DNA of 64,000 nucleotides from an uncultured Robinsoniella sp. (GCA_900540475.1 UQGG01000027.1:29555-93554); one strand, 5' to 3'; numbered from the stretch's first letter, positions 43,012-53,242 are shown. Notes: generated by a model from the letters alone, not told the origin. Numbers and translations are program-made.

Positions 43012-44169
43012 ATGAAAAGAAAAGTAATCAGCGTTTTACTCTGTACAGCAATGGTAGCAACAATGGCAGCAGGATGTGGAAGCAGTGCGAAAGAAACAGA
43101 AGCGGCAGCGACTGCAGCAGCAACAGATGCAGCAACAGAAGCACCGGCAGCAACTGAGGCGGCAACGACCGAAGCGGCAGCTACATCAGAAGCAGCAGCA
43201 GATACTACAGACGGCGGATCAGATGAAGGCGGCAATATCACCGTTGGTTTTTCTCAGGTTGGTGCTGAATCTGACTGGCGTACAGCAAACTCAGAATCTA
43301 TGAAATCAACATTCAGCAAAGATAACGGATATGAACTGATCTTTGATGATGCACAGCAAAAACAGGAAAATCAGATTACGGCAATCCGTAACTTTATCCA
43401 GCAGGAAGTAGATTATATTGTATTGGCACCAGTAACAGAAACAGGATGGGATACGGTTCTTCAGGAAGCAAAAGATGCAGCAATTCCGGTAATCATCGTT
43501 GACCGTATGGTAGACGTATCCGACGACAGCCTGTATACAGCCTGGGTAGGATCTAACTTTGAATTAGAAGGTAAAAAAGCAAGCGCATGGTTAAAAGCTT
43601 ATGCAGATGCAAAAGGAATGAAAGAAATAAATATCGTAGATATCCAGGGAACAATCGGAGCTTCTGCACAGATCGGACGTACAAAGGGACTTGCTGATGC
43701 AGTGGAAGCAAATGGCTGGAATCTGCTGGCAGCTCAGACAGGTGAATTTACACAGGCAAAAGGACAGGAAGTTATGGAGTCCATGCTGAAACAGTATGAC
43801 AACATCAATGTAGTATATTGTGAAAATGATAATGAAGCATTTGGAGCAATCGATGCAATTGAAGCAGCTGGTAAGACAGTAGGTGCTGACGGTGATATTC
43901 TGGTAATGTCCTTTGACTCTACAAATGCTGGTCTGACAGATACATTATCCGGCAAAATCGTTTGCAACACAGAATGTAACCCATTACACGGACCACGTGT
44001 TGAAGAAATCATTCAGAAACTGGAAGCAGGAGAAGATGTAGAAAAAGAACAGTATGTAGATGAAGAAATTTTTGCAAATCCAAGCGAAGTTACATCTATT
44101 AATGTAGACGGAACCGATTATCCGGTTACTGTTATGACCCAGGAAGTGCTTGACAGCCGTGCATACTAA
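43012..44169 (+). CDS. ytfQ: Sugar-binding lipoprotein, YtfQ-like (furanose importer)
   Basis: The start at ATG 43012 follows AAGGAGGATTT. The 385-residue lipoprotein has lipobox AAGC (Cys22) and a 50-residue Ala/Thr/Glu-rich linker. The mature domain closely follows E. coli YtfQ: VGFSQVGAESDWRTANSESM, DAQQKQENQ, APVTETGWD, PVIIVDRMVDVSDDSLY, QGTIGASAQIGRTKG and CNPLHGPRV. YtfQ binds galactofuranose and arabinofuranose, so this protein probably captures furanose sugars released by the GH127 enzymes. It heads an operon with an ATPase and two permeases. Confidence 0.9.
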   Translation: MKRKVISVLLCTAMVATMAAGCGSSAKETEAAATAAATDAATEAPAATEAATTEAAATSEAAADTTDGGSDEGGNITVGFSQVGAESDWRTANSESMKSTFSKDNGYELIFDDAQQKQENQITAIRNFIQQEVDYIVLAPVTETGWDTVLQEAKDAAIPVIIVDRMVDVSDDSLYTAWVGSNFELEGKKASAWLKAYADAKGMKEINIVDIQGTIGASAQIGRTKGLADAVEANGWNLLAAQTGEFTQAKGQEVMESMLKQYDNINVVYCENDNEAFGAIDAIEAAGKTVGADGDILVMSFDSTNAGLTDTLSGKIVCNTECNPLHGPRVEEIIQKLEAGEDVEKEQYVDEEIFANPSEVTSINVDGTDYPVTVMTQEVLDSRAY

Positions 44170-44358
44170 AATAAAAAAAATGCAGATTTGTAGTTAGTAC
44201 AGCATTGCACATAATAAGCAATACTAACGATAATCGGCACAGGGCGTGGCAGAATAATTCGGTAGACCGATAAGCTGCTGCGCCTTTATTACCGTAAGGG
44301 ACTGTCCCTAAGCAGCAGACGCGTAAAACAGTAATAGGAAAGCAGGTGTAGAGGAAGA
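44170..44358 (+). other. Structured intergenic between binding protein and ATPase genes
   Basis: Contains a hairpin, GGCG-T-GGCAG with CTGCTGCGCC (44243-44284), enclosing CGG-TAGA-CCG, followed by GGGAC-T-GTCCC (about 44298-44309). No T-run follows, so it may be an mRNA-processing or stability element that keeps binding-protein expression above that of the rest of the operon. Confidence 0.5.
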
Positions 44359-45870
44359 ATGAAGCAGAATGAAGTTTTGACTATGCGTGGCATCTATAAA
44401 ACTTTTCCAGGCGTAAAAGCATTGCAGAATGTTAATTTTACATTGAGAACCGGAGAAATCCATGCACTGATGGGTGAAAATGGTGCCGGAAAATCAACCT
44501 TAATTAAAGTATTGACAGGTGTATACGAATTTGATGAGGGAGAAGTTAAGATGGAGGGCAAGCCGGTCAAAAACCACTCTCCCCAGGATGCACAGAATAA
44601 CGGGATCAGCACGGTATACCAGGAGGTAAACCTCTGTCCCAATTTATCCGTAGCGGAAAATCTTTACATTGGAAGAGAACCCAGAAAGATGGGACTCATC
44701 GATTGGAAGAAGATGAACCAGATGTCAGGCAAGCTGTTGGAGAGTTTGGACATCCAGGTATCCCCCACACAGAAACTGGAAGAATGTTCGATTGCAATCC
44801 AGCAGATGATTGCCATCGCCCGTGCAATAGATATGAAATGCCGTGTACTCATATTGGATGAACCCACATCTTCACTGGATGATGATGAAGTTGAAAAGCT
44901 CTTTGTATTGATGCGAAAGCTGAGAGACGAAGGAGTGGGCATCGTCTTTGTAACACATTTTCTGGAGCAGGTTTATGCCGTTTGTGACCGCATTACCGTT
45001 CTGCGAAATGGAGAACTGGTGGGAGAATATGAAATCAAGGATCTTCCAAGAGTAATGCTGGTAGCAAAGATGATGGGAAAAGATTTTGATGATCTGGCTG
45101 ACATTAAAGGGGACAGAGAAGAGTCCAAAGCAAAAGAAGGCGTGCCGGTAATCAGTACGGAAAAGCTTGGGCATACCGGAACAATAAGACCATTCGACAT
45201 TGACATACATAAGGGTGAAGTAATCGGACTTACCGGCTTGCTGGGATCCGGCAGATCGGAACTTGTAAGGGCGATCTACGGTGCAGATAAGGCGGATTGT
45301 GGAAAACTCATGGTAAACGGAAAAGAAGTGAAGATCCACGCGCCTATAGATGCGATGAAGCTGGGGATGGCATACCTGCCGGAAGACCGGAAAAAAGAAG
45401 GAATTATCGCAGATTTATCGGTGCGGGAAAATATCATTATTGCTCTTCAGGCTAAGCGGGGGATGTTCAAACCAATGAGCCGCAAGGAGATGGAAGAAGC
45501 GGCAGATAAGTATATTGAGATGCTTCAAGTCAAAACAGCCAGCCGTGAAACCCCAATTAAGAGCCTTTCAGGCGGAAACCAGCAGAAGGTAATCATCGGC
45601 AGATGGCTGCTGACCAATCCGGAATATCTGATTCTGGATGAACCTACCAGGGGAATTGATATCGGAACAAAGACAGAGATTCAGAAACTGGTACTGAAGA
45701 TGGCTTCCGAAGGAATGGCTGTAACCTTTATTTCTTCAGAAGTAGAAGAAATGATCCGTACCTGTTCCCGCATGGGCGTACTCCGGGATGGGAAAAAAGT
45801 AGGTGAGATCAGCGGAGATGAAATGACACAGGAAGGTATTATGAAAGCAATTGCAGGAGGTGAGGAATAA
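44359..45870 (+). CDS. ytfR: Sugar ABC transporter ATPase, YtfR-like
   Basis: A 503-residue double ABC ATPase of the ribose/galactose class. The first half has Walker A GENGAGKST and Walker B LILDEPTSSLD; the second has a degenerate Walker A (GLLGSGRSE), LSGGNQQKV and YLILDEPTRGID. It energises uptake through the two permeases that follow. Its stop is one base before the next ATG. Confidence 0.93.
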   Translation: MKQNEVLTMRGIYKTFPGVKALQNVNFTLRTGEIHALMGENGAGKSTLIKVLTGVYEFDEGEVKMEGKPVKNHSPQDAQNNGISTVYQEVNLCPNLSVAENLYIGREPRKMGLIDWKKMNQMSGKLLESLDIQVSPTQKLEECSIAIQQMIAIARAIDMKCRVLILDEPTSSLDDDEVEKLFVLMRKLRDEGVGIVFVTHFLEQVYAVCDRITVLRNGELVGEYEIKDLPRVMLVAKMMGKDFDDLADIKGDREESKAKEGVPVISTEKLGHTGTIRPFDIDIHKGEVIGLTGLLGSGRSELVRAIYGADKADCGKLMVNGKEVKIHAPIDAMKLGMAYLPEDRKKEGIIADLSVRENIIIALQAKRGMFKPMSRKEMEEAADKYIEMLQVKTASRETPIKSLSGGNQQKVIIGRWLLTNPEYLILDEPTRGIDIGTKTEIQKLVLKMASEGMAVTFISSEVEEMIRTCSRMGVLRDGKKVGEISGDEMTQEGIMKAIAGGEE

Positions 45871-45871
45871 C

Positions 45872-46939
45872 ATGAAACAGAAAATGGACTTTAAAAAAAT
45901 AACGAAGATGCGTCTGTTCATGCCGATTGTATGTCTGCTGGTCGTATTGCTTGTAAATGTAATTACAACTCCCAGCTTCTTCAAAATTTCTCTGAACAAT
46001 GGTGTGCTGTATGGATATATCATCGATGTCATCAACCGTGCGTCAGAGCTTGTTATTCTGGCAGTGGGTATGACCTTAGTTACCGCAGCCAGCGGCGGGC
46101 AGGATATCAGCGTGGGAGCTACCATGGCAGTGGCAGGTGCTGTCTGCTGTCAGATCTTATCCGGCGGAGAAGTATCAACCAATACATTTCAGAATCCTCT
46201 GATTATTGCAATACTGGCAGCATTAATTGTGGCAATGATCTGCGGTTCCTTTAATGGTTTTCTGGTTGCGCATCTCAATATTCAGCCTATGGTTGCAACG
46301 TTGATATTGTATACAGCAGGCAGAGGTATTGCACAGCTGATTACCCAGGGACAGATCACTTATGTACGTGTGGAATCTTACAAGGTATTAGGCGGTTATA
46401 TCGGCAAGTGTCCGATACCAACGCCAATATTCATAGCAATTATTGTAATCATCATCATCAATCTGGTACTTAAGAAAACTGCATTAGGCTTATATATTGA
46501 ATGTGTTGGAATCAATGGAGCGGCATCCCGCCTGGTGGGACTGAATTCTAAAATGATTAAGTTTCTCGCCTATGTGCTGTGCGGCCTGCTTGCAGGAATT
46601 GCCGGAATCGCAGCATCCAGCCGAATCTATTCCGCAGATGCTAATAATATTGGTTTGAACCTGGAAATGGATGCCATTCTTGCAGTTGCCCTTGGGGGAA
46701 ACATCTTAAGCGGCGGTAAATTCAGTCTGATGGGGTCTGTAATCGGTGCCTATACCATTCAGGCTCTGACTACAACACTTTATGCAATGAACGTATCTGC
46801 TGACCAGCTCCCGGTATACAAAGCCGTTGTAGTTGTAATCATTGTAACGCTGCAGAGCGAGGTATTCAAAAAATTCTTCAAAAATCTGACTGCGAAAAAA
46901 GACACAAAAAAATTAGCCGCACAAGGAGGTAATCAGTAA
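45872..46939 (+). CDS. ytfT: Sugar ABC transporter permease, YtfT-like
   Basis: A 355-residue membrane protein starting at ATG 45872 (GGAGGTGAGG upstream), with 8-10 hydrophobic segments and the class motifs LAVGMTLVTAASGGQDISVG and AVALGGNILSGGKFS. Its stop overlaps the next start (TAATG). It pairs with the next permease to form a heterodimeric channel. Confidence 0.92.
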   Translation: MKQKMDFKKITKMRLFMPIVCLLVVLLVNVITTPSFFKISLNNGVLYGYIIDVINRASELVILAVGMTLVTAASGGQDISVGATMAVAGAVCCQILSGGEVSTNTFQNPLIIAILAALIVAMICGSFNGFLVAHLNIQPMVATLILYTAGRGIAQLITQGQITYVRVESYKVLGGYIGKCPIPTPIFIAIIVIIIINLVLKKTALGLYIECVGINGAASRLVGLNSKMIKFLAYVLCGLLAGIAGIAASSRIYSADANNIGLNLEMDAILAVALGGNILSGGKFSLMGSVIGAYTIQALTTTLYAMNVSADQLPVYKAVVVVIIVTLQSEVFKKFFKNLTAKKDTKKLAAQGGNQ

Positions 46940-47958
46940 TGAAAAGTTTGAATAAAAAGAAAAAGCTGAATGGAAACAGCTTCCTCCTTATGATTACAAT
47001 TCTGCTGTTCGTAATCATGTATGCCGCCGGTATGATTATTTTCAATGATAAAGGATTTGCAAAGCCCCAGATGTTCTTAAACCTGTTTATTTCAAATGCA
47101 GGACTTCTGGTAATCGCCATGGGGCAGACCATCGTAATGATCACAGGAGGAATTGATATTTCCGTAGGGTCTGTGACCGCGCTGGTATGTATGGTGGCTG
47201 CAAATCAGATGGAGAATAATGGAGCAAGTGCCTATACGGCTGTACTGCTGGCACTGGTGATTGGCCTGGCATATGGCGTAATTCAGGGATTTTTAATATC
47301 CTATCTGGACATACAGCCTTTTATTGTCACTCTGGCAGGTATGTTCTTTGGACGAGGGCTGACTGCCATCGTCAGCACCGACATGATTTCCATTAAAAAT
47401 GAAGTGTTTTTAAGCTGGGCAAACTTTAAAATAAACATGCCTTTTGGAACTGTGAGTAAGAAAGGCGTCTTCCAGGCGGCGTATATCTATCCCACGGTGG
47501 TCATAGCCCTGATTATACTGGTAGTTGTCATTATCATTATGAAATATACAAAATTCGGACGTAAGTTATATGCAATCGGTGGAAACCAGCAGAGCGCATT
47601 AATGATGGGGATTAATGTACGGAAGACGAAATTGTGTGCATACATACTGAATGGTCTTTTAGCCGGAATCGGCGGATTCCTCTTCTGCCTCAACAGCTGT
47701 GCAGGATTTGTTGAACAGGCAAAAGGATTGGAAATGGATGCGATCTCTTCAGCCGTTATCGGAGGTACGCTGTTAAGCGGAGGTGTTGGTACTCCATTTG
47801 GAACCCTGTTCGGCGTACTGATTAAAGGTTCTATATCCAGTTTGATCACAACCCAGGGTACGCTGTCCAGCTGGTGGGTAAGAATTGTATTATCTGCATT
47901 GCTTTGTTTCTTCATCGTATTACAATCAATATTTGCCAGAATGAAATTGAAAAAATAA
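46939..47958 (+). CDS. yjfF: Sugar ABC transporter permease, YjfF-like
   Basis: A 339-residue permease with AAGGAGG upstream. It has NAGLLVIAMGQTIVMITGGI, DIQPFIVTLAGMFFGRGL and SSAVIGGTLLSGGVGTPFGT, typical of the second permease of the YtfQ-R-T-YjfF system. Last gene of the importer; a complex terminator structure follows. Confidence 0.92.
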   Translation: MKSLNKKKKLNGNSFLLMITILLFVIMYAAGMIIFNDKGFAKPQMFLNLFISNAGLLVIAMGQTIVMITGGIDISVGSVTALVCMVAANQMENNGASAYTAVLLALVIGLAYGVIQGFLISYLDIQPFIVTLAGMFFGRGLTAIVSTDMISIKNEVFLSWANFKINMPFGTVSKKGVFQAAYIYPTVVIALIILVVVIIIMKYTKFGRKLYAIGGNQQSALMMGINVRKTKLCAYILNGLLAGIGGFLFCLNSCAGFVEQAKGLEMDAISSAVIGGTLLSGGVGTPFGTLFGVLIKGSISSLITTQGTLSSWWVRIVLSALLCFFIVLQSIFARMKLKK

Positions 47959-47996
47959 AGAAAATACAGAGCTTTAGAATCAAAACATAAATAGCA

Positions 47997-48107
47997 GGGC
48001 TGTCAATTTAAGCACAAACTTCTGTAATTGAGCGAAGATCTGATCATTGGTGCATACCGGTGAGATCGTGAATTACCGGAATTTCGCTTTTATGACGGCT
48101 CTTTTTT
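47997..48107 (+). terminator. Complex multi-stem terminator or 3' structured RNA of the importer operon
   Basis: Outer stem GGGCTGTCA (47997-48005) with TGACGGCTC (48093-48101), followed by TTTTTT. Inside are AGCGAA with TTCGCT (48031-48036 and 48083-48088) and CCGGT with ACCGG (48057-48061 and 48075-48079). It is much larger than a usual terminator hairpin. Between it and 48290 there is only the promoter at 48157. Confidence 0.55.
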
Positions 48108-48156
48108 ATAGAAAATATTGTATAAAAATACGAAGATTATTTTTACACTATTGCTT

Positions 48157-48184
48157 TTGATAGTTATTATAACGATAATATACT
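48157..48184 (+). promoter_or_regulatory. Promoter of response regulator copy 2
   Basis: TTGATA, 16-base spacer, TATACT, about 105 bases before the ATG at 48291. Confidence 0.6.
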
Positions 48185-48290
48185 ATGCTGTACCGTGAGT
48201 CACATCTGTAATTTTTGCAGAATTTTCGAACACGATCTGGGGAGTAGTATGGTCAATGGTGTGGAAATATGCTTAAGGACGGAGGACAAT

Positions 48291-49931
48291 ATGATTAAAG
48301 TATTTCTGGCAGAAGACGAAATGACTATTCGGGAAGGTATTAAAAAGAGGGTAAAGTGGGAAGAAAACGGCTTTCTCTTTTCAGGCGAGGCAGAAGATGG
48401 GGAAAAGGCACTCTCGATGATTCGAAAGATAAGGCCGGATATTCTCATTACCGACATTAAAATGCCTTTTATGGACGGTTTAGAATTATGCAGGGTGGTG
48501 AAGGAAGAGTTACCTGAGATAAAAATTCTAATTATAAGCGGGTATGATGATTTTTCATATGCAAAGCAGGCAATCAGGCTGGGGGTGGCAGAGTATCTTT
48601 TAAAGCCCGTTACCTGCGCAAGACTGCTTCAGTCACTGTTGGAAATGAAAGAGGAATTAGAAGAGGAGCGGACACAGAGACAGTTCCTGGAACAATACGA
48701 GAGGGAAACGCAAAAAGATTATGAAATATTAAAATATCAGTTCTATCATGAACTGGTAAGCGGTAAGCGCACCGCTGTCCAGCTAAAGCAGAGAGGAGAA
48801 GACCTGGGGATTGAGCTGGAAGCAGGAGCTTATAATTTTTTACTATACAAAATCTCAGCGTCCAGCTATGATGAACGTATGGATTACCGGCAGGATTTTA
48901 TGCAGGCAGAAGATTTTCTGGTAGAGACATTTGAGAATGATAAAAGTTTAATTTATTTTGATCATATAGCGGAAGGATCCGCGTTGTTAATTACAGGAAA
49001 GTCCCCAAAGGAAGTAGATCAGACAATTTCAAAATGCATCCGGACGATCTCACAGAAAACGGATGAAACACAAAATCTCATTTATTTTATCGGAATTGGA
49101 ACCACAATAACCGATCTGGAAGATATCCCCATTAGTTATCGATTTGCAAACAGAGCATACACCTACCGTTTCCTCACACAGGGAAACAAAGTTCTCTATG
49201 GTGACGACATTTATGCCAAAAATCTGGAGGAAGACGAAACATTCAGTTTAAAAAATATTTCTGCGGACCATACAGACAGTAAGGTTGCATTAAATTTCCT
49301 GAAAAGCGGTTTGAAAAGTGACATTGAACTGTTCGTAGAAAATCTTATCCAAAGCATTGGTGAGAATAATATGAATTCTTTGATGTTCCGGCAGTATATC
49401 GTATTGGATGTTAATTTGCAGATCATTCAGTTTTTAGAAAGCATCGGGCGCAGCCGGGAAGATCTGCAGAAGCGTTTTCCTGAATTTGGTGACATCATGA
49501 TGTTCACCCATTCTATTGGCAGGACGAAGCAGTATATCATGCAGAGTTTTGAAAGCTGTATGGACATAAGGGAGCTGGCTGCAGTCAATAAATATGCAGA
49601 TATGGTAGAGAGTGCTAAAGATTTTATCCGCTCCCATTATAACGATGAGGATATCTCCCTCAATACAACGGCAGCCTGGGTCAATGTAAGCCCCAACCAT
49701 TTCAGCCGTATCTTCAGCCAGGAAACAGGAATCACCTTTGTAGAATACCTGACTGATATCCGGATTGAACAGGCGAAAGAACTGTTACGAAGTACCAATA
49801 TCAGAATTTCAGATGTGGGATATGATGTGGGGTATAAGGATTCCCACTACTTTTACTATCTGTTTAAGAAGATGGAAGGGTGTACACCGAAGGATTACCG
49901 CATTAAAGTACAAAAAAAGGAGAAGAGATAA
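48291..49931 (+). CDS. YesN-type response regulator, copy 2
   Basis: The start at ATG 48291 follows GGAGGAC. The 546-residue protein has the same architecture as copy 1: REC with Asp55 (ILITDIKMPFMDG), a middle domain and a C-terminal AraC HTH (LNTTAAWVNVSPNHFSRIFS and SDVGYDVGYKDSHYFYYLFK). It precedes the histidine kinase by about 200 bases, with a promoter and an attenuator-like hairpin between them. Confidence 0.92.
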   Translation: MIKVFLAEDEMTIREGIKKRVKWEENGFLFSGEAEDGEKALSMIRKIRPDILITDIKMPFMDGLELCRVVKEELPEIKILIISGYDDFSYAKQAIRLGVAEYLLKPVTCARLLQSLLEMKEELEEERTQRQFLEQYERETQKDYEILKYQFYHELVSGKRTAVQLKQRGEDLGIELEAGAYNFLLYKISASSYDERMDYRQDFMQAEDFLVETFENDKSLIYFDHIAEGSALLITGKSPKEVDQTISKCIRTISQKTDETQNLIYFIGIGTTITDLEDIPISYRFANRAYTYRFLTQGNKVLYGDDIYAKNLEEDETFSLKNISADHTDSKVALNFLKSGLKSDIELFVENLIQSIGENNMNSLMFRQYIVLDVNLQIIQFLESIGRSREDLQKRFPEFGDIMMFTHSIGRTKQYIMQSFESCMDIRELAAVNKYADMVESAKDFIRSHYNDEDISLNTTAAWVNVSPNHFSRIFSQETGITFVEYLTDIRIEQAKELLRSTNIRISDVGYDVGYKDSHYFYYLFKKMEGCTPKDYRIKVQKKEKR

Positions 49932-49968
49932 ATGACACATTTTCGTACTTTTTTGATAAGAAAACCCA

Positions 49969-49997
49969 TTGATCGTAAAAAGTATAATTCTTATAAT
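49969..49997 (+). promoter_or_regulatory. Promoter upstream of the histidine kinase
   Basis: TTGATC, 17-base spacer, TATAAT. The expected transcription start is about 50004, just ahead of a terminator-like hairpin. Confidence 0.6.
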
Positions 49998-50017
49998 AAT
50001 TATAAAGCTAACATTTC

Positions 50018-50066
50018 GGGTCTGATCCAGAGCGATTCTTGAAAGAATATCTGATAGGCCCTTTTT
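50018..50066 (+). terminator. Terminator or attenuator in the kinase leader
   Basis: Stem GGGTCT-G-ATC with GATAGGCCC, enclosing ATTCTT-GA-AAGAAT, followed by TTTTT. It either ends the transcript of regulator 2 or attenuates the kinase transcript started at about 50004. Confidence 0.65.
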
Positions 50067-50140
50067 GTCAATTATAAAATATATATTTCGGGTTTTATGT
50101 TAATGATCCGGATAAAAGCGGCAGAGGGAGAAAGATACCA

Positions 50141-51598
50141 ATGGGTTTAAAGGAAGTGGAGTCCCGGTTTGACAGATGTTCGATCAGAAGAAAGCTGATG
50201 ATTCTCAGAAGCGGGATTATTATACCATTTATTATATTAATTATTTGGATGATTCTGCTGATGGTTTCTTATAATGAGAAATACAGTGCGGTAATTAACA
50301 ATATGGCGGCGGCTACGGAGTTTAATTCTGATTTTCGCAATGAACTGGATTATAAAATGTACCGGATTGTGGCAGGGGCTGTTACATTTGAAGAAGTGAA
50401 GCCTTATGAGGACATAAACGAGGCGAAGATTATTTTAGAAAAGTTAAAAGAGACTGCCACTACGGAAAACAGCGTAGACAGGATCGATGCAATACTCCGC
50501 CTTTTAAAACAGCTGCAAAACACGATGAAATCCATCGAGAAAAATGAACCGGTATTGGGCAGGAAAGACAATACGGAAATACTGGACAAAGATATTTATC
50601 AGTTTACAGAGCTGGTGGATGAAAAAATGTCAGATTACATCCGATATGAAGCGGAACATGCAAAAGTGGTGAAAACGGAACTGGAAGTTCAGATAAGGAC
50701 ATCTATTCAATATTGTGTTATGATTGGAACATCTATTATATTTTTGGTGTTGATTCTGACAAACAGGATTTCTAAAAGTATTGAACGTCCGGTGCGGGAG
50801 TTATGTGACAGCACCAAAGAGGTTGCAAAAGGGAATTTTAATATTCAGGTACGGATCGACCCCATGGAAGAGATGGAGGTGCTGGGAAACAGCTTTAACA
50901 GTATGGTTAAGAAGATCGGAAGCCTGGTGGAAGATGTCCGCAATGAACAGATCCATCTGAGGAAGACAGAACTAAAATTACTGCAGGCGCAGATCAATCC
51001 TCATTTTCTGTATAATACCCTGGATACTATCATTTGGCTTGCAGAAGATGAGCAAAATGAACAGGTTGTACAGATGGTGGACCAGCTTTCCATCTTCTTT
51101 CGTACTACTTTAAGCAAGGGGCAGGAGTTTATTACCCTGGCAGAGGAAGAATCCCATGTAAGAAGTTATCTTATGATCCAGCAGTTCCGCTATCAGGATA
51201 TTCTGGACTATGAGGTGGAGATGGATCAGGAGATCAGATGCAATTATATTCTGAAGATCTGCCTGCAGCCAATTGTAGAAAATGCCCTTTATCACGGGAT
51301 TAAGAACAAAAGAGGAAAAGGAAAGCTCAGTGTAAAAGGATACCGGATAGGAGACTATATTCACTTTTCCGTAAAAGATACCGGACGGGGAATGAGCCCG
51401 GAAGAATTAACCAGTTTGGAGAATGAGTTAAAAGGAGAGAAGCTTTCCGACAGCAAAAAGGGATTTGGACTTTTAAATGTCAATGAGCGGCTGAGCCTGA
51501 TCTACGGAGAGGAGTGTAAAATACATATCACCAGTGAATACGGTGTTGGAACGGAGGTGAACTTCAAGATACCTTTGTGCAGCAAAGTAGTGGAATAG
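50141..51598 (+). CDS. YesM-type sensor histidine kinase
   Basis: A 485-residue membrane kinase: helix 1 (about 19-45), an extracellular helical sensor (46-185), helix 2 (187-208), HAMP (209-262), then a LytS/YesM-type kinase core with phospho-acceptor His288 in QINPHFLYNTLDTIIWL, the N-box region VENALYHGIKNK and G boxes DTGRGMS and GFGLLNV. It is the only kinase in this island and is followed after 18 bases by response regulator 3. It may receive its signal through the lipoprotein encoded at 53277 (inference). Confidence 0.93.
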   Translation: MGLKEVESRFDRCSIRRKLMILRSGIIIPFIILIIWMILLMVSYNEKYSAVINNMAAATEFNSDFRNELDYKMYRIVAGAVTFEEVKPYEDINEAKIILEKLKETATTENSVDRIDAILRLLKQLQNTMKSIEKNEPVLGRKDNTEILDKDIYQFTELVDEKMSDYIRYEAEHAKVVKTELEVQIRTSIQYCVMIGTSIIFLVLILTNRISKSIERPVRELCDSTKEVAKGNFNIQVRIDPMEEMEVLGNSFNSMVKKIGSLVEDVRNEQIHLRKTELKLLQAQINPHFLYNTLDTIIWLAEDEQNEQVVQMVDQLSIFFRTTLSKGQEFITLAEEESHVRSYLMIQQFRYQDILDYEVEMDQEIRCNYILKICLQPIVENALYHGIKNKRGKGKLSVKGYRIGDYIHFSVKDTGRGMSPEELTSLENELKGEKLSDSKKGFGLLNVNERLSLIYGEECKIHITSEYGVGTEVNFKIPLCSKVVE

Positions 51599-51616
51599 GA
51601 AAAAGGGAGATTTATT

Positions 51617-53242
51617 ATGATTAAAGTTTTTATAGTGGAAGACGAAACTGTCATCCGGGAAGGAATCAAACGCAGGATAGACTGGGAAGCGAATGGGCTG
51701 TGTCTTGTGGGAGAAGCTGGTGACGGAGAACTGGCATATCCCATGATTCAGGAAACAAAACCGGATCTGCTTATCACAGACATTATGATGCCATTTATGG
51801 ATGGACTGGAACTGAGTGAACTGGTAAAAAAAGAGATGCCCCAGATTAAAATTATCATCATCAGTGGATTTGAACACTTTGTCTATGCCAACCGGGCACT
51901 TAAAATCGGAATTGTAGATTATCTGTCAAAACCTGTGGATTCCAGAAAGCTTCTGAATATTATGATTCAGGTCAAAGAGCAGATTGAAAGGGAGAAACAG
52001 AAGAGAAAGTATATAGAACGTTATGAACTGGAACGTGAGAAGAAAAGAATTCTGAAAAAGAATCAATTGTTTAATGACATGATTTCAGACAGGTGTTCCG
52101 TATCTGAGATTATTTCCAGAGGGATGCAGCTTCAGATAGACCTTGCAGCCAAGGCTTATAATATTATCCTGTTCCAGTGCTGGCCGGATAAAACAGAGGG
52201 ACAGTCAAACTTATCCGAACAGGCATTGATGAATAAAATAGCAGAAAAGTTGGAGAGAGGACAGTATAAGGCAGTATATTTTAACCGGGAATCAGAAGGA
52301 GGTGCAGTTCTTGTCAAGGGAAAAGACCGGGATGAGTTAAACGGTACCGTCCACAATATCCTGGAGACTCTGGAGCAGGTGATCCGGTTGTGGACGGGTT
52401 ACCGGTATTTCGCCGGTGTGGGACAATGCTTTGCAAGGCTGGGAGACATTACAAAATGCTATTATCAGGCTAATAAGGCATTTGCTTACCGGCTTTTTGA
52501 CCAGTCTAAGAAGGTGGTGTTCAGCACTGAGATTGCGGACATGGACCGGGATCAGGGACTGAAGATTAATATGGATGAGATCGACATGGGGAAGATGGAC
52601 AAGGATACCCTGGAAGATTTTCTGAAAAACGGCTCCAGATTGGAAGCGGAAGATTTTATAGACAAATATATCGAAAGCATCGGAAAAGCAAACATGGAGT
52701 CTATGATTTTTCGGCAGTATATTGTGCTGGATACAAATTTTGCAGCACTGCGTTTCCTGAAGAAGATAGGTAATAAAGAAGAAACACTGAAAGAGCACCA
52801 CACAAAGGTAGGGGATCTCCTTGCAAATATCAGTTCCAGAGAGCTGACAAGAAACTATCTGATTAAAATACTGGAACTCTGCATCGAGACCCGGGACAAA
52901 ATGTCCAAAAGCCGTCTGGAGGGATGGATTGAAGATGCAAAGGATTATATCAATGAGCATTACGGGGATGAAAAAATTTCGCTGAATGCGGTTGCCGCTT
53001 ATGTAAATGTAAGTCCGAACCATTTCAGCAGAGTATTCAGACAGGTGGAGGGTAAGACTTTTGTGGAATACCTGACTAATACCAGACTCAATAAGGCGAA
53101 AGAGATGCTTAGATGCAGCAGTATGAAAACTTCGGACATAGGCAGCAGGCTGGGGTACCGGGACGCGCATTATTTTTATTACATATTTAAAAAAGAAGTG
53201 GGATGTACGCCAAAAGATTATCGAATGAAAAGTGTTGTATAA
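51617..53242 (+). CDS. YesN-type response regulator, copy 3 (cognate of the kinase)
   Basis: A 541-residue protein with the architecture of copies 1 and 2: Asp55 in LLITDIMMPFMDG, middle domain, AraC HTH (LNAVAAYVNVSPNHFSRVFR and SDIGSRLGYRDAHYFYYIFK). Only 18 bases separate it from the kinase, so these are the direct pair. The binding lipoprotein follows in the same transcript. Confidence 0.93.
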   Translation: MIKVFIVEDETVIREGIKRRIDWEANGLCLVGEAGDGELAYPMIQETKPDLLITDIMMPFMDGLELSELVKKEMPQIKIIIISGFEHFVYANRALKIGIVDYLSKPVDSRKLLNIMIQVKEQIEREKQKRKYIERYELEREKKRILKKNQLFNDMISDRCSVSEIISRGMQLQIDLAAKAYNIILFQCWPDKTEGQSNLSEQALMNKIAEKLERGQYKAVYFNRESEGGAVLVKGKDRDELNGTVHNILETLEQVIRLWTGYRYFAGVGQCFARLGDITKCYYQANKAFAYRLFDQSKKVVFSTEIADMDRDQGLKINMDEIDMGKMDKDTLEDFLKNGSRLEAEDFIDKYIESIGKANMESMIFRQYIVLDTNFAALRFLKKIGNKEETLKEHHTKVGDLLANISSRELTRNYLIKILELCIETRDKMSKSRLEGWIEDAKDYINEHYGDEKISLNAVAAYVNVSPNHFSRVFRQVEGKTFVEYLTNTRLNKAKEMLRCSSMKTSDIGSRLGYRDAHYFYYIFKKEVGCTPKDYRMKSVV

